DNA of 64,000 nucleotides from assembly GCA_947625015.1 (NCBI GenBank), contig CANQMR010000005.1, positions 1-64,000 of the forward strand, given 5' to 3'. The notes under the pieces were generated by a model. That model saw nothing but the letters and a program-made list of their open reading frames with translations. It ran no database searches and was not told the DNA's origin. The stretch comes from an uncultured Lachnospiraceae bacterium (lineage in GTDB: Bacteria; Bacillota; Clostridia; Lachnospirales; Lachnospiraceae). This document shows positions 52,085 to 61,089 of the stretch, piece after piece. Position 1 is the stretch's first letter; the number at the start of each line of letters is the position of its first letter. Position numbers and translations under genes: made by a program.

Positions 52085-52636
52085 TTATTGAGGATCGGAA
52101 ATGGCTTCCGCAATGGCTTTAAAATCCATTCCTTTGGTTAGCCTGTGGGTGCCTACTTTCATCCGGTCTGCATATCCATTTTCCACCAGATAGGTATCAA
52201 ATTCCTCCGCATTCTCAATGATTCCCAATTCCTTAAGCTGTTGGCAGACAGGATAAGAGGAGGAACCGCGCTCAATGGTAATCTCTACGCTGTCTCCGTC
52301 ATTTTCTTCCGTTTGCCCACCGGAAGAGTCTGCCTGTTCCTCTGTCGGCTGCGTTGTCTCCGTAATCTCCGTCGCCTCTTTTCTGGTATCCGGCTCCACA
52401 GAGGTTTCCTGTTCCGTTTTTGTGTCGTCTAAGGCCTCCGATGTATCGTCATGTTCGGTAAGCAGATTGCCAATTTTGCTGTCCGCCTCTACCATGCCCA
52501 AGGATTTGGCCCGCTTAATAATTTCATCATCTGTCAGCTTATAGGAAGAAAGGTTATCCCGGTAAGCTGTCAAAAACAGGATAGACGCAAATACAATACC
52601 GACGCCTAATCCCCTTAAAAAATATCTGAATTTCAT
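52085..52636 (-). CDS. MltG/YceG-like membrane protein, short form
   Basis: A 183-residue protein with an N-terminal membrane helix (about 6-25) and an E/T-rich linker (about 60-115). Its C-terminal domain (VEITIERGSSSYPVCQQL through GTHRLTKGMDFKAIAEAI) resembles the LysM-like part of endolytic transglycosylase MltG. The catalytic MltG domain with its glutamate seems missing, so enzymatic activity is doubtful. It ends the sigma-D block, 3 bases after the DUF6115-like gene. Its stop lies about 30 bases from palindrome copy B. Confidence 0.75.
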   Translation of the reverse strand: MKFRYFLRGLGVGIVFASILFLTAYRDNLSSYKLTDDEIIKRAKSLGMVEADSKIGNLLTEHDDTSEALDDTKTEQETSVEPDTRKEATEITETTQPTEEQADSSGGQTEENDGDSVEITIERGSSSYPVCQQLKELGIIENAEEFDTYLVENGYADRMKVGTHRLTKGMDFKAIAEAISDPQ

Positions 52637-52638
52637 CG

Positions 52639-53589
52639 TTATTCTCCTCGGTATAAATCAATGACCAGTTTTACCTCGCCAACTCCAAGTCCCAACTGTT
52701 TTGCTATTTCAAGAATACTATTACCATTTTTATGCATTTCTAAGATAATGGCGTTGGAATTTTCCCCTTCGGCAGATTCTTCCTCCGGATGTTCTTCAAC
52801 AGCCGTATCCTGCTGCGTATCGGAAAACTCCTCCATAACCGCTTGCTCTTCTCCGTTGTCCTTGGAGAGAGCAGTTTCTTTCTCCTCCACAACGGGCTCT
52901 TCCTCTCCGGCCGTCTGTATAACCGCAGCGTCCAGCTCTGGTTTGGGTTCAGACGCTGTCTGGGATTTCAACTGCTGCCTTGCCTGTTCCGCCGATTTTT
53001 GTAAAGCCTCTGCCTGGCTTTGTTCCGCCTGTAATAATTCCGCTTCTTTTTTTCGCTTTGCAAGTGCGGAAAGTTGGTCTATGGCTGAAGTCTTTTTCTC
53101 CTCCGCCGGCGTTTCTTCGGCTGCGCTCTGCTTGAGACTGGCCGGAGTCACCGTAATCGGGTTTTTCAGCCTGCTTACGCTGTCTTTTATACTCTTATTG
53201 GCCTCGTCCACCGCCCGCACAGTATTCATTATTTCTTTTTGTTTATCATCTAACATGCTGTATAAAAACATAACCTCTTTGTGGTTCTTTTCAATCTCCT
53301 CACAGACAGCTACCGCATAATCCCCTAAAGCCATCGTCTTTTCATTGGCCATGGCAACAAGGGAATCGTTGGTTTCATACAAGATCTCTTTCGCATGGTT
53401 CGCGATTACATCCTCGATTTTGCGCTTGATAATCCGAAGCTCCCGCTCTGAAAACTCATAATCCTCATCAATGGTCATGAAATCCAGCCTGTTATTCTCT
53501 TCCTTTCCGGTCAGATTCTCTCCCACAAAAAAACTGGCAACAATAATGAGCAATCCGACGATCATGGTTACAATTACTGAAACTGTCAT
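52639..53589 (-). CDS. SwrB/DUF6115-like membrane coiled-coil protein
   Basis: A 316-residue protein with one N-terminal membrane helix (about 4-22), a coiled-coil region (about 45-150), an E/Q/A-rich linker and a C-terminal helix-turn-helix-like segment (HKNGNSILEIAKQLGLGVGE). SwrB of Bacillus, encoded just after sigD, has this layout and helps activate flagellar basal-body assembly. Position after sigma-D supports the assignment; sequence similarity to SwrB itself I cannot measure. Confidence 0.72.
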   Translation of the reverse strand: MTVSVIVTMIVGLLIIVASFFVGENLTGKEENNRLDFMTIDEDYEFSERELRIIKRKIEDVIANHAKEILYETNDSLVAMANEKTMALGDYAVAVCEEIEKNHKEVMFLYSMLDDKQKEIMNTVRAVDEANKSIKDSVSRLKNPITVTPASLKQSAAEETPAEEKKTSAIDQLSALAKRKKEAELLQAEQSQAEALQKSAEQARQQLKSQTASEPKPELDAAVIQTAGEEEPVVEEKETALSKDNGEEQAVMEEFSDTQQDTAVEEHPEEESAEGENSNAIILEMHKNGNSILEIAKQLGLGVGEVKLVIDLYRGE

Positions 53590-53606
53590 TTTATTCTCCT
53601 AATCTT

Positions 53607-53942
53607 TTAGATCTGAATATTTATCCTTGGCTGCTTGTTGGCCTCCTCCTCGGGGGAAGCCGCCTTTTTTTTCTCTTCCTCATCGGAAGGCTTTTTCTTT
53701 TTTCCCCTTTTTCTGGGATTGGAATAGGTTCCGTTCCCTTCCTCGGAAGCGTCGTATTGATATTCGGCAAACTCATTGGCATCCTTCTTAATTACCGTCT
53801 CGCTGTTATGCTTGACCTCTTTTGCCACCTCGTTGGCCGCATTGATATTGGTGTTCACCACCCGTTGGTTTTCCTGATGCTGCGTGTTGCCTACGGATTC
53901 CGAACGGGGAAGAAGCATCTGCATTTCTATCGGCCTTATCAT
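53607..53942 (-). CDS. Small charged protein in the flagellar block
   Basis: A 111-residue product starting MIRPIEMQMLLPRSESV. The second half is very lysine-rich (PRKRGKKKKPSDEEEKKK) and it ends PRINIQI. No membrane helix is seen. The ATG at 53942 is chosen because GGAGGTGGATATT precedes it; a GTG nine bases upstream falls inside that site. Function unknown; likely coexpressed with sigma-D and the FapA protein. Confidence 0.7.
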   Translation of the reverse strand: MIRPIEMQMLLPRSESVGNTQHQENQRVVNTNINAANEVAKEVKHNSETVIKKDANEFAEYQYDASEEGNGTYSNPRKRGKKKKPSDEEEKKKAASPEEEANKQPRINIQI

Positions 53943-53981
53943 AATATCCACCTCCGTTAATATTATACGCTGTTTGCTGCA

Positions 53982-55583
53982 TTATAATGGCGAGGCAACC
54001 ACATCGGCGCCGCTCATCTTAAACTGGCATCTGCTTCTGGTATCCTTTAAATTAAATACCCGGTTGGAGATGTTCAGGCACACGCCCGGATAGACGGTCT
54101 GGTTCACTACAATCTTACCATCTGTATTATTCTCAATCTCCTGCTTTAATATCATATATTCTGAAGACTCCTCCTCTAAATCCTTGCTCAATGCGGTAAA
54201 ACTTGCTCCTGCCTGTTTGGCCGCCACAAGCTGGTTGGGCAGAAGTTTCTGTCCCTCCGCCATCTTCTTTTTCAAATTCTCTAAAATCTGACGCTGCTCC
54301 TGCATTTCCTCCTGCTTTTCCTTAATGCTTGCCGTCAGCTCCTTGAACCGCTCCATTACCTCCGGCTCCACACCTACCTTAAGCGTCGTTGCCGTATTCA
54401 TTTTATTGCCGAATACACTGGCCTCGATGCGCTTGCCGGCGGAAGCCGTCCCGCCAATTAAGAATCCCTTTTTCCCGCTGATGATAATGGCTTCACCGGC
54501 TTTTAAGTCTGAATGGAGACTAGAGCCCGCGTTAATCGTATTTCCAGCAACCACATTGCAGCTTTCCAAAAATTTGGTGACAATATCATTTCCGGCTTTC
54601 AGATAGCCCTTGCTCATGCCCTGAACGCCACGTTTCAGGACAATGTTGCCGCCGGAAATCAAGGTGGCCCCCTCCACTACGCCATTGACTTCTATGTCTC
54701 CGGTAGCTTCAATGGTAAACCCGGAACGGACATTGCCGGTCACTACCACATTCCCCTCATAGTGAATATCTCCTGTGGAAGTGTCCACATCTGCCGGAAC
54801 AATATAAGAGTTAGACACAAATACCGTATCTCCCTGCAAGGATACATCCCCACTGATTTCGGAATAAATCTTCGTCTTATCTTCAGAGATCTTAATATTC
54901 TTGCCATATTTTAATATCTGCTTATTTACCCTCGCCGGCTGCACATCGTTCCCATAGACATCGATGCCTTTCTGCCCCGGCACCTCCGGAATAAGTTCCG
55001 CTAACAAATCCCCCTCTTTAACGGCGGTAAACAGGCTTAATTCATGGAAGTCCACGCTGCCGTCCTCTAAAAGTTTGGGCTTTGCCGTCGGGTTCGTGCT
55101 GAAATAATATTTAATCTCTGCATTTTTCCCCTGCACTACAGCCTTTCCTTTGGCAATGGGAATATCCCGGCAAAACTGCCGCCCTGCTAAATAGGCGCGG
55201 ATTACTTTTTCAGAAACGCCATAAGCGATATTCATCCGTTTAAGCTCATTTAATATATCTTTTTCAGTCATGTATTTCCCGCTTACAGACGGTGCATAAA
55301 ACCGGATAACTGCCATCATACGGTCCGGCGTTACCCTGACTGTCGCCATTTCATTAACTTCCTGAATCTTATCCGCCGTCACGAAAATATCCTTTTCTTC
55401 TTTGACTAACAGTAAATTGCGGTTTAATTCTGCTATATCATAATTGGTTATCCCACATTTATCCAAATAAGCGGAAATTTCCTGCGCATCCAGCTTTTTT
55501 CCGCCATTCTGTTCGGGATATATGTGCAGATATACTCCATTTTCACGAATGTTCAGTTGAAAATAACTGTTTGTATATTTCAT
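53982..55583 (-). CDS. FapA/DUF342-family protein
   Basis: A 533-residue protein with an N-terminal domain (about 1-170) followed by a beta-helix rich in V, G and I (YEGNVVVTGNVRSGFTIEA, GDIEVNGVVEGATLISGGNI), typical of the flagellar assembly A/DUF342 family. A C-terminal coiled coil (about 420-475) follows. The role is not well established; in several Firmicutes it lies beside sigD, as here. Confidence 0.88.
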   Translation of the reverse strand: MKYTNSYFQLNIRENGVYLHIYPEQNGGKKLDAQEISAYLDKCGITNYDIAELNRNLLLVKEEKDIFVTADKIQEVNEMATVRVTPDRMMAVIRFYAPSVSGKYMTEKDILNELKRMNIAYGVSEKVIRAYLAGRQFCRDIPIAKGKAVVQGKNAEIKYYFSTNPTAKPKLLEDGSVDFHELSLFTAVKEGDLLAELIPEVPGQKGIDVYGNDVQPARVNKQILKYGKNIKISEDKTKIYSEISGDVSLQGDTVFVSNSYIVPADVDTSTGDIHYEGNVVVTGNVRSGFTIEATGDIEVNGVVEGATLISGGNIVLKRGVQGMSKGYLKAGNDIVTKFLESCNVVAGNTINAGSSLHSDLKAGEAIIISGKKGFLIGGTASAGKRIEASVFGNKMNTATTLKVGVEPEVMERFKELTASIKEKQEEMQEQRQILENLKKKMAEGQKLLPNQLVAAKQAGASFTALSKDLEEESSEYMILKQEIENNTDGKIVVNQTVYPGVCLNISNRVFNLKDTRSRCQFKMSGADVVASPL

Positions 55584-55613
55584 ACGTTTTCCCTCCCAAT
55601 AACTATATGAATG

Positions 55614-56378
55614 TTACCCCATCAATACTTCAAAATATCTGCCTAAATGTTTTTTCATCTTTTCCAGCGCCCTGGAATGAAGCTGTGAAATGCGGGATTC
55701 TGACACTTCCAGCACAGACGCAACTTCTTTTAAGGTCAAATCCTCATAATAATATAACAAAACTACTTTTTTTTCTTTTTCAGTAAGCAATGTCAATGCT
55801 TCCATTAGCATTTTCTTAATCTCATCCTTATCAACCGCTTCTTCCGGTTCGAGGTATGTGATATTACGAAATTCCTTAACACTGCCTTCCGTTCCCTGCT
55901 CCATAAATTCATCCAGCGAGGCAATGTTAGACACATTAGCCATACTTTCCCAACTGCGGTACTCATCTAAAGTAATTCCCAGTTCTCTGGCAATATCACG
56001 ATCTTTAAAATCCGATCCTTTTTCTTTCTCCAGCTTATCAACTGCCATTTCAATCTGCTTCTGTTTCTGGCGCACAGATCTGGGAATCCAATCCATTTTG
56101 CGGATCTGGTCTAAAATAGAACCTCTAATCCGCAGACTGGCGTAAGTTTCAAATTTAATTCCCTTATCGTAATCAAATTTATCAATGGCGTCAATTAAAC
56201 CAAATACACCATAGCTTACCAAATCTTCATATTCCACCGTATACCCCAGATACATATTCAGACGCCCGGCCACAAGTTTTACCAGCGGAACATATTCGAT
56301 GATAATCTGTTCCCGCAGTTTTTCAGATCTTGTTCTGGCATATTCCTCCCAAAGCTGGTTTTTCTTTGCCTCGTCCAT
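55614..56378 (-). CDS. Flagellar RNA polymerase sigma factor SigD/FliA
   Basis: A 254-residue sigma-28. Region 2 contains VEYEDLVSYGVFGLIDAIDKFD and RIRGSILDQIRKMDWIPRSVR, region 3 KGSDFKDRDIARELGITLDEY, region 4 LTEKEKKVVLLYYYEDLTLKEVAS (as blocks) and SESRISQLHSRALEKMKK. It directs late flagellar and chemotaxis genes. It follows a small membrane protein gene by 15 bases. Confidence 0.97.
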   Translation of the reverse strand: MDEAKKNQLWEEYARTRSEKLREQIIIEYVPLVKLVAGRLNMYLGYTVEYEDLVSYGVFGLIDAIDKFDYDKGIKFETYASLRIRGSILDQIRKMDWIPRSVRQKQKQIEMAVDKLEKEKGSDFKDRDIARELGITLDEYRSWESMANVSNIASLDEFMEQGTEGSVKEFRNITYLEPEEAVDKDEIKKMLMEALTLLTEKEKKVVLLYYYEDLTLKEVASVLEVSESRISQLHSRALEKMKKHLGRYFEVLMG

Positions 56379-56393
56379 TTATACACACCCCTA

Positions 56394-56702
56394 CTATACT
56401 TCATCTTCATCAAAGGAAACATGCGGCTCCTCCTCTGCCTGTGTCTCCTCTACCTGTTCTTCTTCCGTCTCGTCCCAGTCATCCTCCGTAAAAGAATGAT
56501 CCATCTCATTTTTCCGTTTTTCTTTTTCCATGGAATGTTGTATTATCTCAACAGCCAGGGTTCCCAGAACATAAAAGATAATCAGAACCACCAATACAAT
56601 GAACAGGGACAGGGTAACCTGCCTGTGCATTTTCATATTGACAATTAAGGCAATCAACCCTGCCAGCAATACAATAAACGCTCTTAAATATCTTAACTTC
56701 AT
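56394..56702 (-). CDS. Small membrane protein between cheD and sigma-D
   Basis: A 102-residue protein with two membrane helices (about 6-23 and 30-52), a basic turn (MEKEKRKNEM) and a very acidic tail (DDWDETEEEQVEETQAEEE). No recognised family. GAAGGGGAAGGAAC precedes the ATG. Conserved position between cheD and sigD suggests a motility-linked role, not shown. Confidence 0.75.
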   Translation of the reverse strand: MKLRYLRAFIVLLAGLIALIVNMKMHRQVTLSLFIVLVVLIIFYVLGTLAVEIIQHSMEKEKRKNEMDHSFTEDDWDETEEEQVEETQAEEEPHVSFDEDEV

Positions 56703-56723
56703 GTTCCTTCCCCTTCTCCATTA

Positions 56724-57209
56724 TTATATGCGCTTCTCCGTCTTTCCTGCCGAATATATCGTCAAATCTTTGGTAACGGAATCAAAGACAATCGTCCGCC
56801 CGTAGTCCCTGCCGGTATCCTCTGAGACAATGGGAATATTATATCCGGCCAGGATATCTTTGACTGCCTGTATATTGCGGTCCCCAATGCTGCCGATTTC
56901 AGTCTTGGTGGAAAACTGGAACATCGCGGCGCCGCCTGCAATCTTGGCACGCATGGTGCTTCGCCTCATCCCCTGCTGCTCCAACGCCCCAATCAAATCC
57001 TCCAACCCCGTATCCGCAAACTTTGCCCGGTTCGCATTATTTTTAATATCCTTGCTTGAAGGCAAGAGAATATGCAGCAGGCCGCAATAATCACTGGTTG
57101 CGCTATATATGACAATACCCACGCAGGAACCCAAACCGATTGTTGTAATCTTACCCGGAGCCTTACAGAGTTTCCAATCTGCTATCCCCACTTTCGTTAC
57201 TTCTTCCAT
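56724..57209 (-). CDS. cheD: Chemoreceptor glutamine deamidase CheD
   Basis: A 161-residue CheD that deamidates glutamines on chemoreceptors and stimulates CheC. Catalytic cysteine C29 is in LGSCVGI and histidine H46 in GLLHILLPS. Start at 57209 (not a TTG nine bases upstream). It lies directly after cheC, three bases from its stop, as usual. Confidence 0.96.
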   Translation of the reverse strand: MEEVTKVGIADWKLCKAPGKITTIGLGSCVGIVIYSATSDYCGLLHILLPSSKDIKNNANRAKFADTGLEDLIGALEQQGMRRSTMRAKIAGGAAMFQFSTKTEIGSIGDRNIQAVKDILAGYNIPIVSEDTGRDYGRTIVFDSVTKDLTIYSAGKTEKRI

Positions 57210-57211
57210 TC

Positions 57212-57829
57212 TCAACACCTGATTCCTAAGGACTCAAATATCTTATCGGAGGACTCTTCATCACAGACAAACATCAAAAATCCATTGATTGACTTTTCAT
57301 TGTCTAAAAATTTAGAGTCGATGATTAATGCCTGATCGCCAACCTGACCTAATTCACTGATGGGCATACTAAGAACAGAACCGGCCATATCAATACAGAT
57401 TGCAGGCGGTTCCGTACGCAGCTTTAAATTCGTCAGTGTTCCGATTGATGAAATATAGGAACTCATCAGAATATTTGCCGTCTCCTTAAGCGCAGATTTA
57501 TCCATATGGTCAAAGCTGACAAGATCATCCGGATAGGTCTTATTCAGCATAAGGCTTAACAGCTTCTTCGCTTCCTCTAAGGTAAGGATAAACAAAATCA
57601 TCCCGTTAATCCCACCTTTAAAATGGGTGAGGACCGCTGTCACAATGGCCTCCGGCCCTCCCACCATATCTGCTAATTCATTGAAATCCACAAATTTAAC
57701 TACCGGAACCTCCATGCGGGGACTGGTGTTAAACATGACAGACAGCGCCGTAGTCGCATTGCCCATGCCGATATTGCCAATCTCCTTTAATATATCCAGT
57801 TCCATGTTTGTTAATTTTCGTCCTGTCAT
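57212..57829 (-). CDS. cheC: CheY-P phosphatase CheC
   Basis: A 205-residue phosphatase with both active-site helices: ILKEIGNIGMGNA near the N-terminus and LKETANILMSSY in the middle. It removes phosphate from CheY-P, enhanced by CheD. It lies between cheW and cheD. Confidence 0.96.
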   Translation of the reverse strand: MTGRKLTNMELDILKEIGNIGMGNATTALSVMFNTSPRMEVPVVKFVDFNELADMVGGPEAIVTAVLTHFKGGINGMILFILTLEEAKKLLSLMLNKTYPDDLVSFDHMDKSALKETANILMSSYISSIGTLTNLKLRTEPPAICIDMAGSVLSMPISELGQVGDQALIIDSKFLDNEKSINGFLMFVCDEESSDKIFESLGIRC

Positions 57830-57837
57830 ACCCTCAC

Positions 57838-58287
57838 CTATGCATTATCCAAATCGGCAATAATTGACTGAATATTCAGCAATGAAATCAAAGTGTCCTT
57901 ATATTTGCCCACACCCTGAAGATTAATCCCCTGCTCGTCATAATCCGCTTTTTCCACGTCTTCTTCCTCAAGAGAAACCACTTCGCGAACCTCATCTACT
58001 AAAATACCAATCTTAGCATTGTTCTCCGGTTTCACGATGATAATACGGGTGGCGTTGGTATTCTCCTTCTCCGACAACCCAAACCGCAGTCTTAAGTTCA
58101 TAACCGGAATAATCTCACCGCGAAGGTTGATTACCCCTGCAAAAAAGGACTGGGCTTTCGGTACTCTCGTAATCTGCTGCATGCGGACAATATTATCAAT
58201 AAAGGTAATATCAATTCCATACTGCTCTCCGTCTAACTTTACCACGATATATTGCTTTGTCTCATTAATTACTGCATTTTCGTCCAT
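57838..58287 (-). CDS. cheW: Chemotaxis coupling protein CheW
   Basis: A 149-residue SH3-like adaptor that links receptors to CheA. Motifs include VVKLDGEQYGIDI, MQQITRVPKA, FFAGVINLRGEIIPVMNL and GILVDEVREVVSLE. It follows cheA. Confidence 0.97.
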   Translation of the reverse strand: MDENAVINETKQYIVVKLDGEQYGIDITFIDNIVRMQQITRVPKAQSFFAGVINLRGEIIPVMNLRLRFGLSEKENTNATRIIIVKPENNAKIGILVDEVREVVSLEEEDVEKADYDEQGINLQGVGKYKDTLISLLNIQSIIADLDNA

Positions 58288-58302
58288 TCTTCGTCCCCTC
58301 CC

Positions 58303-60369
58303 TTATACCAATGAATTGGAATCAATAATCAGGGCAACCTCGCCGTCGCCTAAGATCGTTGCGCCGCTGATCATTCTGTGAATGTTAATATATTTGCCAA
58401 GAGGCTTAATTACAATCTCCTGCTGTCCTAACAGATTGTCAATGACAAGACCGGTCTGGCGGTCGCCCTTCTTCACAATGACGACAATCAGATTCTCCGG
58501 TTCTTCCTCTCTCTCCGGACAGTCTAACATCTGGTCAAGACGGACAAGCGGAATTACGGTACCGCGAAGGTTGATTACCTCTTTTTGCTGAACATACTTG
58601 ATATCGCTAACCATCACATCCTCAATGGTTACAATGGAATTTAGCGGAATAGCGTATTTTTCATCCCGTACCTCAACCATAAGGGCCTGGATAATCGCAA
58701 GCGTAAGCGGCAGACGGATTGTAAATTTGGTTCCCTCTCCAAGTTTGGTAGATACCTCTACATCGCCGCCGAGACCCTCAATCTTGTTCTTAACCACATC
58801 AAGGCCAACGCCTCGCCCGGACACATCTGAAATCTTTTCTGCCGTCGAAAATGCCGGTCTAAACAGCAGGTCGATGGCTTCCTTTTCTGACATCATGTCC
58901 GCCTGCTCCTGGGTAATATGTCCCTTCTTCACAGCAGACGCCTTTACCTTTTCCACATCAATTCCGGCGCCGTCGTCAATAACCTCTATGGTGACATTGT
59001 TGCCGTCCTGATATGCGTTTAACTGAATGGTTCCGCACTGGGGCTTGCCTAGCTTCAGACGGTCAATCGTGGACTCTAAGCCATGATCCGCTGAGTTTCT
59101 AAGCATATGCATCAACGGATCGCCGATCTCGTCAATTACCGTACGGTCAAGCTCGGTATCCTCACCAGTCATAATTAATTCCATTTCCTTACCAAGCTTT
59201 TTGGAAAGATCCCGGATCATTCTCGGGAAACGGTTAACCACGCTCTCTATCGGCACCATTCTGACCTTCATAACCGATTCATGAAGATTGGTGGTAATTC
59301 TCTCAAGATACTCAATCTGCTCATTAAAGCTCTGCATGGAAGTGTTATTTCCCTCCTGATTGCTGACAGATACTAATCCATTCTTGGCAATAATCAGCTC
59401 GCTGACTAAATTCATAAGGACATCCAGCTTGTCAATATCTACGCGGACAGAACGGTTTGCCACCGGCTTGCTGTTGGTCTTAGCCGGAGCAGCCTTCTTC
59501 TTGCCCTCTTCCTTCTTAACCGGCTTATCTTCTTCCTTATTCTGAACAGAACTTACGACCTCCACATCGCCCGGAATTTCATAATCCTCAATGACGACTT
59601 CCTTAATCTCAGATACATTGGCAATAATCTTTTGTACCTCTTCTAAGGATTTATCCGTAATAATCAGCATGGAGAAATCAAATTCAAACTTCTCGTCTTC
59701 GATATCCTGCACGCCGGGAACAGACTTAATAATCTCTCCCACTGCTTCAACTCCCTTGAATACAAGAAACGCTCTGGCCGCCTTTAAAATACAATTCTCA
59801 TCAATATAGACGGTTGCGCCAAATACATTCTTGTTCTGTGATTTGGCTTCTGTAATGGCATTCTTTTCGAAATCCGCAATACTGATATGTAAAAATTTGC
59901 GCTTATCGTCGTCTGTCGACGTTTCCGCCTCCGCCTTTTCCTCCTTTGCCGCACTTTTCTCCTTTGCCGGAGCCGTTGCCTGTCCGCCGGCCTCTAAGCA
60001 GGCGTTCAGGGTATTGATGATATCCTCGTTATCGTTCTCGCCTTCGTCAGAGGTCTCCACAATACAGCCTAAATACTCTTCAATGGCGTCTAAGCACTTA
60101 AACACAACATCCACCAAATCCGGCGTAACGCTCATCTTGCCATTGCGGATCTCAGAGAACACATTCTCCATATCATGGGTTAACCGCTGCATTCTCTTGA
60201 ATCCCATGGTGCCTGCCATACCCTTCAGGGAATGGGCGGCGCGGAAAATCTCATTCACCGTATCAATGTTCTCCGGTTCCGCCTCTAAAATCAGCACCTG
60301 GTCATTCAACGTCTGCAAATGCTCCTTTGTCTCATCAATAAAAATCTCAAGATATTGACTTAAATCCAT
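58303..60369 (-). CDS. cheA: Chemotaxis histidine kinase CheA
   Basis: A 688-residue kinase. P1 Hpt domain with H46 (AAHSLKGMAGTMGF), a linker and P2 (about 165-270), then a basic linker (KKEEGKKKAAPAKTN), P3 dimerisation (about 305-370), P4 ATPase with LRNSADHGLES, IEVIDDGAGID and DVSGRGVGLDVV, and P5 regulatory (IRLPLTLAIIQALMVEVRDE to the end). It phosphorylates CheY and in many bacteria CheB. Confidence 0.98.
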   Translation of the reverse strand: MDLSQYLEIFIDETKEHLQTLNDQVLILEAEPENIDTVNEIFRAAHSLKGMAGTMGFKRMQRLTHDMENVFSEIRNGKMSVTPDLVDVVFKCLDAIEEYLGCIVETSDEGENDNEDIINTLNACLEAGGQATAPAKEKSAAKEEKAEAETSTDDDKRKFLHISIADFEKNAITEAKSQNKNVFGATVYIDENCILKAARAFLVFKGVEAVGEIIKSVPGVQDIEDEKFEFDFSMLIITDKSLEEVQKIIANVSEIKEVVIEDYEIPGDVEVVSSVQNKEEDKPVKKEEGKKKAAPAKTNSKPVANRSVRVDIDKLDVLMNLVSELIIAKNGLVSVSNQEGNNTSMQSFNEQIEYLERITTNLHESVMKVRMVPIESVVNRFPRMIRDLSKKLGKEMELIMTGEDTELDRTVIDEIGDPLMHMLRNSADHGLESTIDRLKLGKPQCGTIQLNAYQDGNNVTIEVIDDGAGIDVEKVKASAVKKGHITQEQADMMSEKEAIDLLFRPAFSTAEKISDVSGRGVGLDVVKNKIEGLGGDVEVSTKLGEGTKFTIRLPLTLAIIQALMVEVRDEKYAIPLNSIVTIEDVMVSDIKYVQQKEVINLRGTVIPLVRLDQMLDCPEREEEPENLIVVIVKKGDRQTGLVIDNLLGQQEIVIKPLGKYINIHRMISGATILGDGEVALIIDSNSLV

Positions 60370-60370
60370 G

Positions 60371-60967
60371 TTAATACACCCCCACTTTATTAATTATTTC
60401 GTTTCCAATATCTTCTAATGGTAATACTTTATCTGCCACGCCCTGCTCAATAGCCACCTTAGGCATGCCATAGACCACACAGGTATCCTTATTCTGTGCG
60501 ATTGTATACACTGAATACCAATCCTTCAAGTTCTTAATTCCCTGCGTCCCGTCTGCCCCCATGCCGGTAAGCACCACACAGACTATAAACTCAAGAGAAA
60601 ACGCCGGTACGCTCGTAAATGTCACATTGGCGCAAGGCTTCAAGCCGTTCACCGGTTCCTCGTCCGACTCTTTAAAAAAGAGCCTTCCCTGAACATCCTT
60701 TTTCAGATGTAAATGGGTACCGCCCTTGGCCAGATACACATGCCCTTTTTCTAACATCTCTCCGTCCTGCGCTTCGCTGACGGTAATCTGGCTGAGATCA
60801 TTGAGCCGCTGGGCCAAAGAGTTCGTGAACCCTCTTGGCATATGCTGGACAATCACCACCGGGGCGTCTAAATCCTTATTGAGCCGGGGAATCAACTGGT
60901 GCAGAGCTTTCGGCCCGCCTGTCGAACTGGCAATCAATACAAGCTTGTTAATTCTGTTCGCTGCCAT
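60371..60967 (-). CDS. cheB: CheB methylesterase, catalytic domain only
   Basis: A 198-residue receptor methylesterase/deamidase. The triad is visible: S15 (ASSTGGPKAL), H42 (IVQHMPRG) and D139 (TGMGADGTQG). The N-terminal receiver domain and linker of ordinary CheB (about 150 residues) are absent; the ATG at 60967 has GGGGTAAGATT and no coding sequence for a receiver lies upstream. It therefore cannot be activated by CheA phosphorylation in the usual way. It lies one base before cheA and after a terminator. Confidence 0.92.
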   Translation of the reverse strand: MAANRINKLVLIASSTGGPKALHQLIPRLNKDLDAPVVIVQHMPRGFTNSLAQRLNDLSQITVSEAQDGEMLEKGHVYLAKGGTHLHLKKDVQGRLFFKESDEEPVNGLKPCANVTFTSVPAFSLEFIVCVVLTGMGADGTQGIKNLKDWYSVYTIAQNKDTCVVYGMPKVAIEQGVADKVLPLEDIGNEIINKVGVY

Positions 60968-60996
60968 AATCTTACCCCATTTTTTATGATGAATCT

Positions 60997-61005
60997 ATTA
61001 TATCA
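60997..61005 (-). promoter_or_regulatory. Extended -10 for the cheB-sigD transcript
   Basis: TGATATAAT on the minus strand (TATAAT at 60997-61002), 30 bases before the cheB ATG. No good -35 found. It lies just after a strong terminator, where a new promoter would be needed. Confidence 0.5.
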
Positions 61006-61042
61006 AAAGACACTCTGCACATAAGTGCATAATAACAAAAAA

Positions 61043-61077
61043 TATCCCATTGTATCAGTTTTTTCTACAATGGGATA
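61043..61077 (-). terminator. Strong terminator between the PilZ gene and cheB
   Basis: TATCCCATTGTA pairs perfectly with TACAATGGGATA on the minus strand and is followed by TTTTTT. It lies 13 bases past the stop of the PilZ gene. Confidence 0.9.
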
Positions 61078-61089
61078 CCCTCTTTTCAT

